Of a stretch of 64,000 nucleotides of DNA, positions 1-12,530 are shown in pieces. The stretch is from Argentina anserina (taxonomy: Eukaryota; Streptophyta; Magnoliopsida; Rosales; Rosaceae), in assembly GCF_933775445.1 (NCBI RefSeq), contig NW_026089470.1, forward strand, positions 248,001-312,000, written 5' to 3'. A program made the translations under genes and the position numbers. Below the pieces are notes generated by a model. It was not told the origin of the DNA. It saw nothing but the letters and a program-made list of their open reading frames with translations, and made no database searches. Numbering within the stretch: position 1 is the stretch's first letter; every line of letters starts with the position of its first letter.

Positions 1-1395
1 TTGAGTATCTTTCTGTAAGGCTTTCTGATGCGAGTTTCTATTGAATTTGAGAGTTTTGCAAGTGTGGGAGTGTGTTTCTTTCAAATTGAGTATCTTTACA
101 TCGTTTGCGTATCTTTACTATTCCAATTGTGTATCTTTTCATTTCTCGTTTGAGTATCTTTCTGTAAGGCTTCTGATGCGAGTTTCTATTGTATTTGAGA
201 GTTTTGCAAGTGTGGGAGTGTGTTTCTTTCAAACTGAGTATCTTTACATCGTTTGCGTATCTTTACGATTCCAATTGTGTATCTTTTCATTTCTCATTTG
301 AGTATCTTTCTGTAAGGCTTTCTGATGCGAGTTTCTATTGAATTTGAGAGTTTTGCAAGTGTGGGAGTGTGTTTCTTTCAAACAGAGTATCTTTACATCG
401 TTTGTGTATCTTTACTATTCCAATTGTGTATCTTTACATCGTTTGCGTATCTTTACTATTCCAATTGTGTATCTTTTCATTTCTCGTTTGGGTATCTTTC
501 TGTAAGGCTTCTGATGCGAGTTTCTATTGTATTTGAGAGTTTTGCAAGTGTGGGAGTGTGTTTCTTTCAAACTGAGTATCTTTCCATCGTTTGCGTATCT
601 TTACTATTCCAATTGTGTATCTTTACATCGTTTGCGTATCTTTACTATTCCAATTGTGTATCTTTTCATTTCTCGTTTGAGTATCTTTCTGTAAGGCTTC
701 TGATGCGAGTTTCTATTGTATTTGAGAGTTTTGCAAGTGTGGGAGTGTGTTTCTTTCAAACTGAGTATCTTTACATCGTTTGCGTATCTTTACGATTCCA
801 ATTGTGTATCTTTTCATTTCTCATTTGAGTATCTTTCTGTAAGGCTTTCTGATGCGAGTTTCTATTGAATTTGAGAGTTTTGCAAGTGTGGGAGTGTGTT
901 TCTTTCAAACTGAGTATCTTTACATCGTTTGTGTATCTTTACTATTCCAATTGTGTATCTTTACATCGTTTGCGTATCTTTACTATTCCAATTGTGTATC
1001 TTTTCATTTCTCGTTTGGGTATCTTTCTGTAAGGCTTTCTGATGCGAGTTTCTATTGAATTTGAGAGTTTTGCAAGTGTGGGAGTGTGTTTCTTTCAAAC
1101 TGAGTATCTTTACATCGTTTCCGTATCTTTACTATTCCAATTGTGTATCTTTACATCGTTTGCGTATCTTTACTATTCCAATTGTGTATCTTTTCATTTC
1201 TCGTTTGAGTATCTTTCTGTAAGGCTTCTGATGCGAGTTTCTATTGTATTTGAGAGTTTGCAAGTGTGGGAGTGTGTTTCTTTCAAACTGAGTATCTTTA
1301 CATCGTTTGCGTATCTTTACGATTCCAATTGTGTATCTTTTCATTTCTCGTTTGAGTATCTTTCTGTAAGGCTTTCTGATGCGAGTTTCTATTGA
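1..1395 (+). repeat. Higher-order repeat block, copy 1 (2745-bp offset)
   Basis: The series of monomer variants from base 1 to about 1395 recurs in the same order at about 2746-4140. Diagnostic points that line up at +2745 are the rare caaattgag form near 84 and 2829, cgtttgggtatc near 487 and 3232, atctttccatcg, and tcgtttccgtatc near 1117 and 3862. The order diverges after about 1395. Boundaries were read by eye from variant positions. Confidence 0.8.
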
Positions 1396-2253
1396 ATTTG
1401 AGAGTTTTGCAAGTGTGGGAGTGTGTTTCTTTCAAACTGAGTATCTTTACATCGTTTGCGTATCTTTACTATTCCAATTGTGTATCTTTACATCGTTTGC
1501 GTATCTTTACTATTCCAATTGTGTATCTTTTCATTTCTCGTTTGGGTATCTTTCTGTAAGGCTTCTGATGCGAGTTTCTATTGTATTTGAGAGTTTTGCA
1601 AGTGTGGGAGTGTGTTTCTTTCAAACTGAGTATCTTTACATCGTTTGCGTATCTTTACTATTCCAATTGTGTATCTTTACATCGTTTGCGTATCTTTACT
1701 ATTCCAATTGTGTATGTTTTCATTTCTCGTTTGAGTATCTTTCTGTAAGGCTTTCTGATGCGAGTTTCTATTGAATTTGAGAGTTTTGCAAGTGTGGGAG
1801 TGTGTTTCTTTCAAACTGAGTATCTTTACATCGTTTCCGTATCTTTACTATTCCAATTGTGTATCTTTACATCGTTTGCGTATCTTTACTATTCCAATTG
1901 TGTATCTTTTCATTTCTCGTTTGAGTATCTTTCTGTAAGGCTTTTGATGCGAGTTTCTATTGTATTTGAGAGTTTGCAAGTGTTGGAGTGTGTTTCTTTC
2001 AAACTGAGTATCTTTACATCGTTTGCGTATCTTTACGATTCCAATTGTGTATCTTTTCATTTCTCATTTAAGTATCTTTCTGTAAGGCTTTCTGATGCGA
2101 GTTTCTATTGAATTTGAGAGTTTTGCAAGTGTGGGAGTGTGTTTCTTTCAAACTGAGTATCTTTACATCGTTTGCGTATCTTTACTATTCCAATTGTGTA
2201 TGTTTTCATTTCTCGTTTGAGTATCTTTCTGTAAGGCTTTCTGATGCGAGTTT

Positions 2254-5200
2254 CTATTGAATTTGAGAGTTTTGCAAGTGTGGGAGTGTGTTTCTTTCAA
2301 ACTGAGTATCTTTACATCGTTTGTGTATCTTTACTATTCCAATTGTGTATCTTTTCATCGTTTGCGTATCTTTACTATTCCAATTGTGTATCTTTTCATT
2401 TCTCGTTTGAGTATCTTTCTGTAAGGCTTTCTGATGCGAGTTGCTATTGTATTTTAGAGTTTTGCAAGTGTGGGAGTGTGTTTCTTTCAAACTGAGTATC
2501 TTTACATCGTTTGCGTATCTTTACTATTCCAATTGTGTATCTTTACATCGTTTGCGTATCTTTACTATTCCAATTGTGTATGTTTTCATTTCCCGTTTGA
2601 GTATCTTTCTGTAAGGCTTTCTGATGCTAGTTTCTATTGAATTTGAGAGTTTTGCAAGTGTGGGAGTGTGTTTCTTTCAAACTGAGTATCTTTACATCGT
2701 TTGCGTATCTTTACGATTCCAATTGTGTATCTTTTCATTTCTCGTTTGAGTATCTTTCTGTAAGGCTTTCTGATGCGAGTTTCTATTGAATTTGAGAGTT
2801 TTGCAAGTGTGGGAGTGTGTTTCTTTCAAATTGAGTATCTTTACATCGTTTGCGTATCTTTACTATTCCAATTGTGTATCTTTTCATTTCTCGTTTGAGT
2901 ATCTTTCTGTAAGGCTTCTGATGCGAGTTTCTATTGTATTTGAGAGTTTTGCAAGTGTGGGAGTGTGTTTCTTTCAAACTGAGTATCTTTACATCGTTTG
3001 CGTATCTTTACGATTCCAATTGTGTATCTTTTCATTTCTCATTTGAGTATCTTTCTGTAAGGCTTTCTGATGCGAGTTTCTATTGAATTTGAGAGTTTTG
3101 CAAGTGTGGGAGTGTGTTTCTTTCAAACTGAGTATCTTTACATCGTTTGTGTATCTTTACTATTCCAATTGTGTATCTTTACATCGTTTGCGTATCTTTA
3201 CTATTCCAATTGTGTATCTTTTCATTTCTCGTTTGGGTATCTTTCTGTAAGGCTTCTGATGCGAGTTTCTATTGTATTTGAGAGTTTTGCAAGTGTGGGA
3301 GTGTGTTTCTTTCAAACTGAGTATCTTTCCATCGTTTGCGTATCTTTACTATTCCAATTGTGTATCTTTACATCGTTTGCGTATCTTTACTATTCCAATT
3401 GTGTATCTTTTCATTTCTCGTTTGAGTATCTTTCTGTAAGGCTTCTGATGCGAGTTTCTATTGTATTTGAGAGTTTTGCAAGTGTGGGAGTGTGTTTCTT
3501 TCAAACTGAGTATCTTTACATCGTTTGCGTATCTTTACGATTCCAATTGTGTATCTTTTCATTTCTCATTTGAGTATCTTTCTGTAAGGCTTTCTGATGC
3601 GAGTTTCTATTGAATTTGAGAGTTTTGCAAGTGTGGGAGTGTGTTTCTTTCAAACTGAGTATCTTTACATCGTTTGTGTATCTTTACTATTCCAATTGTG
3701 TATCTTTACATCGTTTGCGTATCTTTACTATTCCAATTGTGTATCTTTTCATTTCTCGTTTGGGTATCTTTCTGTAAGGCTTTCTGATGCGAGTTTCTAT
3801 TGAATTTGAGAGTTTTGCAAGTGTGGGAGTGTGTTTCTTTCAAACTGAGTATCTTTACATCGTTTCCGTATCTTTACTATTCCAATTGTGTATCTTTACA
3901 TCGTTTGCGTATCTTTACTATTCCAATTGTGTATCTTTTCATTTCTCGTTTGAGTATCTTTCTGTAAGGCTTCTGATGCGAGTTTCTATTGTATTTGAGA
4001 GTTTGCAAGTGTGGGAGTGTGTTTCTTTCAAACTGAGTATCTTTACATCGTTTGCGTATCTTTACGATTCCAATTGTGTATCTTTTCATTTCTCGTTTGA
4101 GTATCTTTCTGTAAGGCTTTCTGATGCGAGTTTCTATTGAATTTGAGAGTTTTGCAAGTGTGGGAGTGTGTTTCTTTCAAACTGAGTATCTTTACATCGT
4201 TTGCGTATCTTTACTATTCTAATTATGTATCTTTACATCGTTTGCGTATCTTTACTATTCCAATTGTGTATCTTTTCATTTCTCGTTTGAGTATCTTTCT
4301 GTAAGGCTTTCAGATGCGAGTTTCTATTGAATTTGAGAGTTTTGCAAGTGTGGGAGTGTGTTTCTTTCAAACTGAGTATCTTTACATCGTTTGCGTATCT
4401 TTACTATTCCAATTGTGTATCTTTACATCGTTTGCGTATCTTTACTATTCCAATTGTGTATGTTTTCATTTCTCGTTTGAGTATCTTTCTGTAAGGCTTT
4501 CTGATGCAAGTTTCTATTGAATTTGAGAGTTTTGCAAGTGTGGGAGTGTGTTTCTTTCAAACTGAGTATCTTTACATCGTTTGCGTATCTTTACTATTCC
4601 AATTGTGTATCTTTACATCGTTTGCGTATCTTTACTATTCCAATTGTGTATCTTTTCATTTCTCGTTTGAGTATCTTTCTGTAAGGCTTTCTGATGCGAG
4701 TTTCTATTGAATTTGAGAGTTTTGCAAGTGTGGGAGTGTGTTTCTTTCAAACTGAGTATCTTTACATCGTTTGCGTATCTTTACTATTCCAATTGTGTAT
4801 CTTTACATCGTTTGCGTATCTTTACTATTCCAATTGTGTATCTTTTCATTTCTCGTTTGAGTATCTTTCTGTAAGGCTTCTGATGCGAGTTTCTATTGTA
4901 TTTGAGAGTTTTGCAAGTGTGGGAGTGTGTTTCTTTCAAACTGAGTATCTTTACATCGTTTGCGTATCTTTACGATTCCAATTGTGTATCTTTTCATTTC
5001 TCATTTGAGTATCTTTCTGTAAGGCTTTCTGATGCGAGTTTCTATTGAATTTGAGAGTTTTGCAAGTGTGGGAGTGTGTTTCTTTCAAACTGAGTATCTT
5101 TACATCGTTTGCGTATCTTTACTATTCCAATTGTGTATCTTTACATCGTTTGCGTATCTTTACTATTCCAATTGTGTATCTTTTCATTTCTCGTTTGGGT

Positions 5201-5570
5201 ATCTTTCTGTAAGGCTTCTGATGCGAGTTTCTATTGTATTTGAGAGTTTTGCAAGTGTGGGAGTGTGTTTCTTTCAAACTGAGTATCTTTACATCGTTTG
5301 CGTATCTTTACTATTCCAATTGTGTATCTTTACATCGTTTGCGTATCTTTACTATTCCAATTGTGTATGTTTTCATTTCTCGTTTGAGTATCTTTCTGTA
5401 AGGCTTTCTGATGCGAGTTTCTATTGAATTTGAGAGTTTTGCAAGTGTGGGAGTGTGTTTCTTTCAAACTGAGTATCTTTACATCGTTTCCGTATCTTTA
5501 CTATTCCAATTGTGTATCTTTACATCGTTTGCGTATCTTTACTATTCCAATTGTGTATCTTTTCATTTCT
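2254..5570 (+). repeat. Higher-order repeat block, copy 1 (3545-bp offset)
   Basis: About 3.3 kb, some 18 monomers, recurs at about 5799-9115. Shared rare variants at +3545 include the gcgagttgctattgtattttagag monomer (near 2437 and 5982), the gatgctagt monomer (2625 and 6170), caaattgag (2829 and 6374) and the ttctaattatgtatc subrepeat (4217 and 7762). The copies part near 5570 and 9115, where one has cgtttgggtatc and the other cgtttgagtatc. Confidence 0.8.
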
Positions 5571-5798
5571 CGTTTGGGTATCTTTCTGTAAGGCTTCTGA
5601 TGCGAGTTTCTATTGTATTTGAGAGTTTTGCAAGTGTGGGAGTGTGTTTCTTTCAAACTGAGTATCTTTCCATCGTTTGCGTATCTTTACTATTCCAATT
5701 GTGTATCTTTACATCGTTTGCGTATCTTTACTATTCCAATTGTGTATCTTTTCATTTCTCGTTTGAGTATCTTTCTGTAAGGCTTCTGATGCGAGTTT

Positions 5799-8700
5799 CT
5801 ATTGTATTTGAGAGTTTTGCAAGTGTGGGAGTGTGTTTCTTTCAAACTGAGTATCTTTACATCGTTTGTGTATCTTTACTATTCCAATTGTGTATCTTTT
5901 CATCGTTTGCGTATCTTTACTATTCCAATTGTGTATCTTTTCATTTCTCGTTTGAGTATCTTTCTGTAAGGCTTTCTGATGCGAGTTGCTATTGTATTTT
6001 AGAGTTTTGCAAGTGTGGGAGTGTGTTTCTTTCAAACTGAGTATCTTTACATCGTTTGCGTATCTTTACTATTCCAATTGTGTATCTTTACATCGTTTGC
6101 GTATCTTTACTATTCCAATTGTGTATGTTTTCATTTCCCGTTTGAGTATCTTTCTGTAAGGCTTTCTGATGCTAGTTTCTATTGAATTTGAGAGTTTTGC
6201 AAGTGTGGGAGTGTGTTTCTTTCAAACTGAGTATCTTTACATCGTTTGCGTATCTTTACGATTCCAATTGTGTATCTTTTCATTTCTCGTTTGAGTATCT
6301 TTCTGTAAGGCTTTCTGATGCGAGTTTCTATTGAATTTGAGAGTTTTGCAAGTGTGGGAGTGTGTTTCTTTCAAATTGAGTATCTTTACATCGTTTGCGT
6401 ATCTTTACTATTCCAATTGTGTATCTTTTCATTTCTCGTTTGAGTATCTTTCTGTAAGGCTTCTGATGCGAGTTTCTATTGTATTTGAGAGTTTTGCAAG
6501 TGTGGGAGTGTGTTTCTTTCAAACTGAGTATCTTTACATCGTTTGCGTATCTTTACGATTCCAATTGTGTATCTTTTCATTTCTCATTTGAGTATCTTTC
6601 TGTAAGGCTTTCTGATGCGAGTTTCTATTGAATTTGAGAGTTTTGCAAGTGTGGGAGTGTGTTTCTTTCAAACTGAGTATCTTTACATCGTTTGTGTATC
6701 TTTACTATTCCAATTGTGTATCTTTACATCGTTTGCGTATCTTTACTATTCCAATTGTGTATCTTTTCATTTCTCGTTTGGGTATCTTTCTGTAAGGCTT
6801 CTGATGCGAGTTTCTATTGTATTTGAGAGTTTTGCAAGTGTGGGAGTGTGTTTCTTTCAAACTGAGTATCTTTCCATCGTTTGCGTATCTTTACTATTCC
6901 AATTGTGTATCTTTACATCGTTTGCGTATCTTTACTATTCCAATTGTGTATCTTTTCATTTCTCGTTTGAGTATCTTTCTGTAAGGCTTCTGATGCGAGT
7001 TTCTATTGTATTTGAGAGTTTTGCAAGTGTGGGAGTGTGTTTCTTTCAAACTGAGTATCTTTACATCGTTTGCGTATCTTTACGATTCCAATTGTGTATC
7101 TTTTCATTTCTCATTTGAGTATCTTTCTGTAAGGCTTTCTGATGCGAGTTTCTATTGAATTTGAGAGTTTTGCAAGTGTGGGAGTGTGTTTCTTTCAAAC
7201 TGAGTATCTTTACATCGTTTGTGTATCTTTACTATTCCAATTGTGTATCTTTACATCGTTTGCGTATCTTTACTATTCCAATTGTGTATCTTTTCATTTC
7301 TCGTTTGGGTATCTTTCTGTAAGGCTTTCTGATGCGAGTTTCTATTGAATTTGAGAGTTTTGCAAGTGTGGGAGTGTGTTTCTTTCAAACTGAGTATCTT
7401 TACATCGTTTCCGTATCTTTACTATTCCAATTGTGTATCTTTACATCGTTTGCGTATCTTTACTATTCCAATTGTGTATCTTTTCATTTCTCGTTTGAGT
7501 ATCTTTCTGTAAGGCTTCTGATGCGAGTTTCTATTGTATTTGAGAGTTTGCAAGTGTGGGAGTGTGTTTCTTTCAAACTGAGTATCTTTACATCGTTTGC
7601 GTATCTTTACGATTCCAATTGTGTATCTTTTCATTTCTCGTTTGAGTATCTTTCTGTAAGGCTTTCTGATGCGAGTTTCTATTGAATTTGAGAGTTTTGC
7701 AAGTGTGGGAGTGTGTTTCTTTCAAACTGAGTATCTTTACATCGTTTGCGTATCTTTACTATTCTAATTATGTATCTTTACATCGTTTGCGTATCTTTAC
7801 TATTCCAATTGTGTATCTTTTCATTTCTCGTTTGAGTATCTTTCTGTAAGGCTTTCAGATGCGAGTTTCTATTGAATTTGAGAGTTTTGCAAGTGTGGGA
7901 GTGTGTTTCTTTCAAACTGAGTATCTTTACATCGTTTGCGTATCTTTACTATTCCAATTGTGTATCTTTACATCGTTTGCGTATCTTTACTATTCCAATT
8001 GTGTATGTTTTCATTTCTCGTTTGAGTATCTTTCTGTAAGGCTTTCTGATGCAAGTTTCTATTGAATTTGAGAGTTTTGCAAGTGTGGGAGTGTGTTTCT
8101 TTCAAACTGAGTATCTTTACATCGTTTGCGTATCTTTACTATTCCAATTGTGTATCTTTACATCGTTTGCGTATCTTTACTATTCCAATTGTGTATCTTT
8201 TCATTTCTCGTTTGAGTATCTTTCTGTAAGGCTTTCTGATGCGAGTTTCTATTGAATTTGAGAGTTTTGCAAGTGTGGGAGTGTGTTTCTTTCAAACTGA
8301 GTATCTTTACATCGTTTGCGTATCTTTACTATTCCAATTGTGTATCTTTACATCGTTTGCGTATCTTTACTATTCCAATTGTGTATCTTTTCATTTCTCG
8401 TTTGAGTATCTTTCTGTAAGGCTTCTGATGCGAGTTTCTATTGTATTTGAGAGTTTTGCAAGTGTGGGAGTGTGTTTCTTTCAAACTGAGTATCTTTACA
8501 TCGTTTGCGTATCTTTACGATTCCAATTGTGTATCTTTTCATTTCTCATTTGAGTATCTTTCTGTAAGGCTTTCTGATGCGAGTTTCTATTGAATTTGAG
8601 AGTTTTGCAAGTGTGGGAGTGTGTTTCTTTCAAACTGAGTATCTTTACATCGTTTGCGTATCTTTACTATTCCAATTGTGTATCTTTACATCGTTTGCGT

Positions 8701-9115
8701 ATCTTTACTATTCCAATTGTGTATCTTTTCATTTCTCGTTTGGGTATCTTTCTGTAAGGCTTCTGATGCGAGTTTCTATTGTATTTGAGAGTTTTGCAAG
8801 TGTGGGAGTGTGTTTCTTTCAAACTGAGTATCTTTACATCGTTTGCGTATCTTTACTATTCCAATTGTGTATCTTTACATCGTTTGCGTATCTTTACTAT
8901 TCCAATTGTGTATGTTTTCATTTCTCGTTTGAGTATCTTTCTGTAAGGCTTTCTGATGCGAGTTTCTATTGAATTTGAGAGTTTTGCAAGTGTGGGAGTG
9001 TGTTTCTTTCAAACTGAGTATCTTTACATCGTTTCCGTATCTTTACTATTCCAATTGTGTATCTTTACATCGTTTGCGTATCTTTACTATTCCAATTGTG
9101 TATCTTTTCATTTCT
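5799..9115 (+). repeat. Higher-order repeat block, copy 2 (3545-bp offset)
   Basis: Second copy of the 2254-5570 block. It also overlaps the 2745-bp block family, so array 1 is made of overlapping segmental duplications rather than one fixed higher-order unit. I saw few or no base changes between the copies in the lines compared, which points to recent amplification. Confidence 0.8.
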
Positions 9116-10200
9116 CGTTTGAGTATCTTTCTGTAAGGCTTTTGATGCGAGTTTCTATTGTATTTGAGAGTTTGCAAGTGTTGGAGTGTGTTTCTTTCAA
9201 ACTGAGTATCTTTACATCGTTTGCGTATCTTTACGATTCCAATTGTGTATCTTTTCATTTCTCGTTTGAGTATCTTTCTGTAAGGCTTTCTGATGCGAGT
9301 TTCTATTGAATTTGAGAGTTTTGCAAGTGTGGGAGTGTGTTTCTTTCAAACTGAGTATCTTTACATCGTTTGCGTAACTTTACTATTCTAATTATGTATC
9401 TTTACATCGTTTGCGTATCTTTACTATTCCAATTGTGTATCTTTTCATTTCTCGTTTGAGTATCTTTCTGTAAGGCTTTCAGATGCGAGTTTCTATTGAA
9501 TTTGAGAGTTTTGCAAGTGTGGGAGTGTGTTTCTTTCAAACTGAGTATCTTTACATCGTTTGCGTATCTTTACTATTCCAATTGTGTATATTTACATCGT
9601 TTGTGTATCTTTACTATTCCAATTGTGTATGTTTTCATTTCTCGTTTGAGTATCTTTCTGTAAGGCTTTCTGATGCAAGTTTCTATTGAATTTGAGAGTT
9701 TTGCAAGTGTGGGAGTGTGTTTCTTTCAAACTGAGTATCTTTACATCGTTTGCGTATCTTTACTATTCCAATTGTGTATCTTTACATCGTTTGTGTATCT
9801 TTACTATTCCAATTGTGTATCTTTTCATTTCTCGTTTGAGTATCTTTCTGTAAGGCTTCTGATGCGAGTTTCTATTGTATTTGAGAGTTTTGCAAGTGTG
9901 GGAGTGTGTTTCTTTCAAACTGAGTATCTTTACATCGTTTGCGTATCTTTACGATTCCAATTGTGTATCTTTTCATTTCTCATTTGAGTATCTTTCTGTA
10001 AGGCTTTCTGATGCGAGTTTCTATTGAATTTGAGAGTTTTACAAGTGTGGGAGTGTGTTTCTTTCAAACTGAGTATCTTTACATCGTTTGCGTATCTTTA
10101 CTATTCCAATTGTGTATCTTTTCATTTCTCGTTTGAGTATCTTTCTGTAAGGCTTTTGATGCGAGTTTCTATTGTATTTGAGAGTTTTGCAAGTGTGGGA

Positions 10201-10205
10201 GTGTG
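10201..10205. repeat. Target site duplication of element 1, left (gtgtg)
   Basis: Five bases gtgtg lie immediately before the 5' LTR and again immediately after the 3' LTR at 21270-21274. Removing the element and one copy restores the normal satellite sequence gggagtgtgtttctttc, so this is a genuine integrase-mediated insertion. Confidence 0.95.
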
Positions 10206-11763
10206 TGATAGGAACACAAAGTGTGACGTTCTTAATGTATATATGCCCTATTCTTATGCTTTGTTACTTCTTATTTAGTTGTTTGAGGTTCATATTTGTC
10301 ATATGTATGTTTGAAGTAGAGCTATTTCGATTTTAGATGATTTGATGATGAAATTGTGCTAAGTGTTAGAACTCCTGATTGAGCTAGGATTCCTTACTCG
10401 ACTAGGACTCTACTTTCCTATTTTCATTCTTTCCTATTCCTTAATCGACGATTTCTTTTCAGGAAAGACAAATCATAAGAAAGGAGAGTTGCCGAGTTGC
10501 ATTCCTAGTTGAACAAGGAAATCGTATTCGAGTCGAAGAAGGAGAAGAGGAGGCCGGCCTAGCTACTCCTAGTTGGACCAAGAGATTGCCGAGCTGCCTT
10601 TAGTGATCTCCCTATTGGACTTGGTTTCCTACATCAAGTTGGATATGGAGTACATAATTCAAATCCATAACAAAGAGGATTTTAGTTTCCCAATTGGATT
10701 CTATTTCCTTTTAGCACGCAAGAAGGCTTCCTACACCTCTATATATAGAGGCCGGCCTCTCCATTCAGCGGCATCATCAACCCTACACAAAAACACAGCC
10801 ATAAGCTCTGCCGAATTCATCCTTCACCATTCCAAGAAATCCTAAAACCGATTCCATCATTCCTCACCTATCAATAGCCTTTCAACACGCTTGTGAAGGA
10901 GGTTTCATCCATAGAAGACTCGGCTACACTTGTGGATTGCTTGATTTATAAAGTGTAACCATGACTCACTCTTGTTTAATTTCGGGTTTAGGTTTTATTC
11001 TTGTTCATGGATGAAGTTGCGATTTGGTTAGAGTAGTCTTGTATCAATTTTGTCTATGAAATAGCTACTTGATTCAATTTATATAGATGATTCGAAAATT
11101 ATGTTTTGGTTTTATGATTTTCTGTTTTGGTTTTCTGCCGAATGTGTGCTTGAACAATTTTCGATTTCTAAGTGTTATGACTATGCTTGTAGCATGATAT
11201 TTAGGTTGTTGGATTAAAGACTTATGCTAAGAACATGGTTATTCTTGTTTATGTGATTTTCGAATTGCATGGTTGTTGGTTAAGTAAGTGACATACTTGA
11301 TGAATTCAATGTGCATGGCTTTGGGATTACATGATTAAGATGAACATGTTAGAATTTCGATTATGGCTGCTTGGTTGTGATTGAATGTGTTAAGTGTCTA
11401 TGTGTTTAGGTTACTGCTTAGAAACCTAAATGCATGATCCATCCTTGGTTGTTCAATGTATGTCTCGGCATAATACTAAGAAGTTGTAGAACTTGGTTCG
11501 ATTCCCTCTATGTGAATTGTTTTGGTGATTGTTTATGTGTTGGTTGGTTGATCACATGTATATTAATGTCTAGGTTTTATTTACTGTTTTTATAACTCAA
11601 TCCAAAATCTATATCAAACTTTAAAACCCCTTATGAATTCGTGTAAGTATTGTGATCCTAAGCCCTGGCTGGATCCCCGGTTTGTGAACGATACCCTCTT
11701 GCTTTATACTACTATGATGTGTTCAGGGTTAAATATTGATGTCGAGTAATCGAGCATTCATCA
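10206..11763 (+). repeat. 5' LTR of element 1
   Basis: 1558 bp, starting tgataggaacac and ending gagcattcatca (TG...CA). The 3' LTR has the same length. By eye I found one substitution (g at 10483 against a at 19989) and a small rearranged spot near 11564-11567 (tatattaatg against tatatattag). A TATA box lies at 10738-10749. The 90-codon frame at 10573-10845 crosses the TATA box and is present in both LTRs; I do not consider it a gene. Confidence 0.96.
10738..10749 (+). promoter_or_regulatory. TATA box of element 1 5' LTR
   Basis: tctatatataga is a strong plant-type TATA box about 530 bp into the LTR, marking the U3/R promoter. It runs straight into the 14-bp perfect palindrome agaggccggcctct (10747-10760). 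A second ggccggcc core lies about 195 bp upstream near 10552. The 3' LTR carries the same arrangement. Confidence 0.75.
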
Positions 11764-11765
11764 AA

Positions 11766-11785
11766 TGGCGCCGTTGCCGGGGATC
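11766..11785 (+). promoter_or_regulatory. Primer binding site (tRNA-Asp)
   Basis: tggcgccgttgccggggatc begins three bases after the 5' LTR and is complementary to the 3' end of plant tRNA-Asp(GUC), including CCA. This is where minus-strand DNA synthesis starts. Use of tRNA-Asp is usual for Athila elements. The same site is present in both copies of element 2. Confidence 0.93.
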
Positions 11786-12530
11786 CATTAGAGATGGATC
11801 CCTAACTTTTACTACGAATTCATTGTGAATATTGTACATTTGTATATTCTTATTCTTATTTCGTGTAACATATAGTAATGTAACTTAGGTTGTTGTTTTG
11901 GTGCTTGAGTGAATGATTGTTGTAGGTTGTAAATCGAACGGAATAGGTAAAGTCCCTTTTGTTAATATTAACCTTAACCCTTCATGCTAGCTCTCGAGTT
12001 TGCATGAGGTCGAGGGCGGCTTTTATTAACACTTGGAGATTTGTCTAACACATGAGGTTCAGTCCAGCTGAGTAAGGGGCACGCTCTTTTATTACTCTGG
12101 TGCATGGGACCAAAATTGGATCTCAGAGAACTACTGACTGACATACATCTCGGTGATGGAGTCGATAGGGAGTTCGCTCTCCGTAGTTCAACAAATGAGT
12201 CCTACCATGTTCACTATCTCTGATTGAGCTAAAGGCCTTCTGAAACAAAGACTTGATCTTGTGTCTAGGCATCAATACTTAGGCCGCACGTCCACCTTGA
12301 TTTACAACTTAGAATCAATCGATCATTCAATCATTGAAATAGCACAAAGAACTTGTGAATTGTATGAACTTATGAAAACGTAAAGAACTAACTCGTTGTA
12401 AACAACATAGTTGCCGTGCTCTTCCCCTTAAGTGTGCGTGTGTATGACTAAGGGAAGGCACAAATTTTATGTATCCATCATGTATTCTTCTATGCTAACT
12501 CGTTACCCTTCATACAAACAGGTACTATGC
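11786..12530 (+). other. Untranslated leader of element 1 with conserved block
   Basis: No convincing gene. The stretch 11940-12297 is strongly similar to leaders in the coding-free copies at 43099-43478 and 48482-48861. Shared words include ggaataggtaaagtcc, gctgagtaaggggc, ttggatctcaga, a 31-base identical run at 12136-12166, and cttaggccgcacgtccacct. Conservation between a coding and a non-coding element implies an RNA-level role, probably packaging or dimerisation of the genomic RNA. The role is my inference. From 12298 to 12530 I see nothing specific except an acaaacag/gt junction at about 12515-12523 that could serve as a splice acceptor. Confidence 0.7.

Larger units (their letters stand above)
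1..10205 (+). repeat. Satellite array, part 1 (190/149-bp monomers)
   Basis: Uninterrupted head-to-tail satellite in one orientation, already running at base 1. A monomer begins gagtatctttctgtaaggc, continues through an 85-bp unique half (tgatgcgagtttctattg, then gcaagtgtgggagtgtg), and ends in copies of a 41-bp subrepeat (gtatctttacatcgtttgc plus gtatctttactattccaa and a short tail). One subrepeat gives 149 bp and two give 190 bp; a ttt/tt difference before ctgatgcg removes one more base. Variants typical of this part are cgtttgggtatc (near 487, 1014, 1545, 3230, 5570) and atctttccatcg. The plus strand is T-rich and the minus strand A-rich. I do not recognise the family from a named plant satellite. 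Open frames inside it arise from the repeat and differ from copy to copy, so I do not call genes. Confidence 0.97.

Noticed and set aside
325..828. Open frames of 60-209 codons throughout the satellite (both strands), hydrophobic and Cys/Phe/Tyr-rich
   Set aside because: They are translations of the tandem repeat, shift frame at each 41-bp or one-base length change, and end at random stops. No promoter or unique coding signal is present.
1..10205. CRISPR-like regular direct repeats
   Set aside because: There are no unique spacers; the units are contiguous satellite monomers in a plant-type sequence.
10573..10845. 90-codon frame in both LTRs of element 1
   Set aside because: Crosses the TATA box, lacks recognisable domains and is repeated simply because the LTR is repeated.
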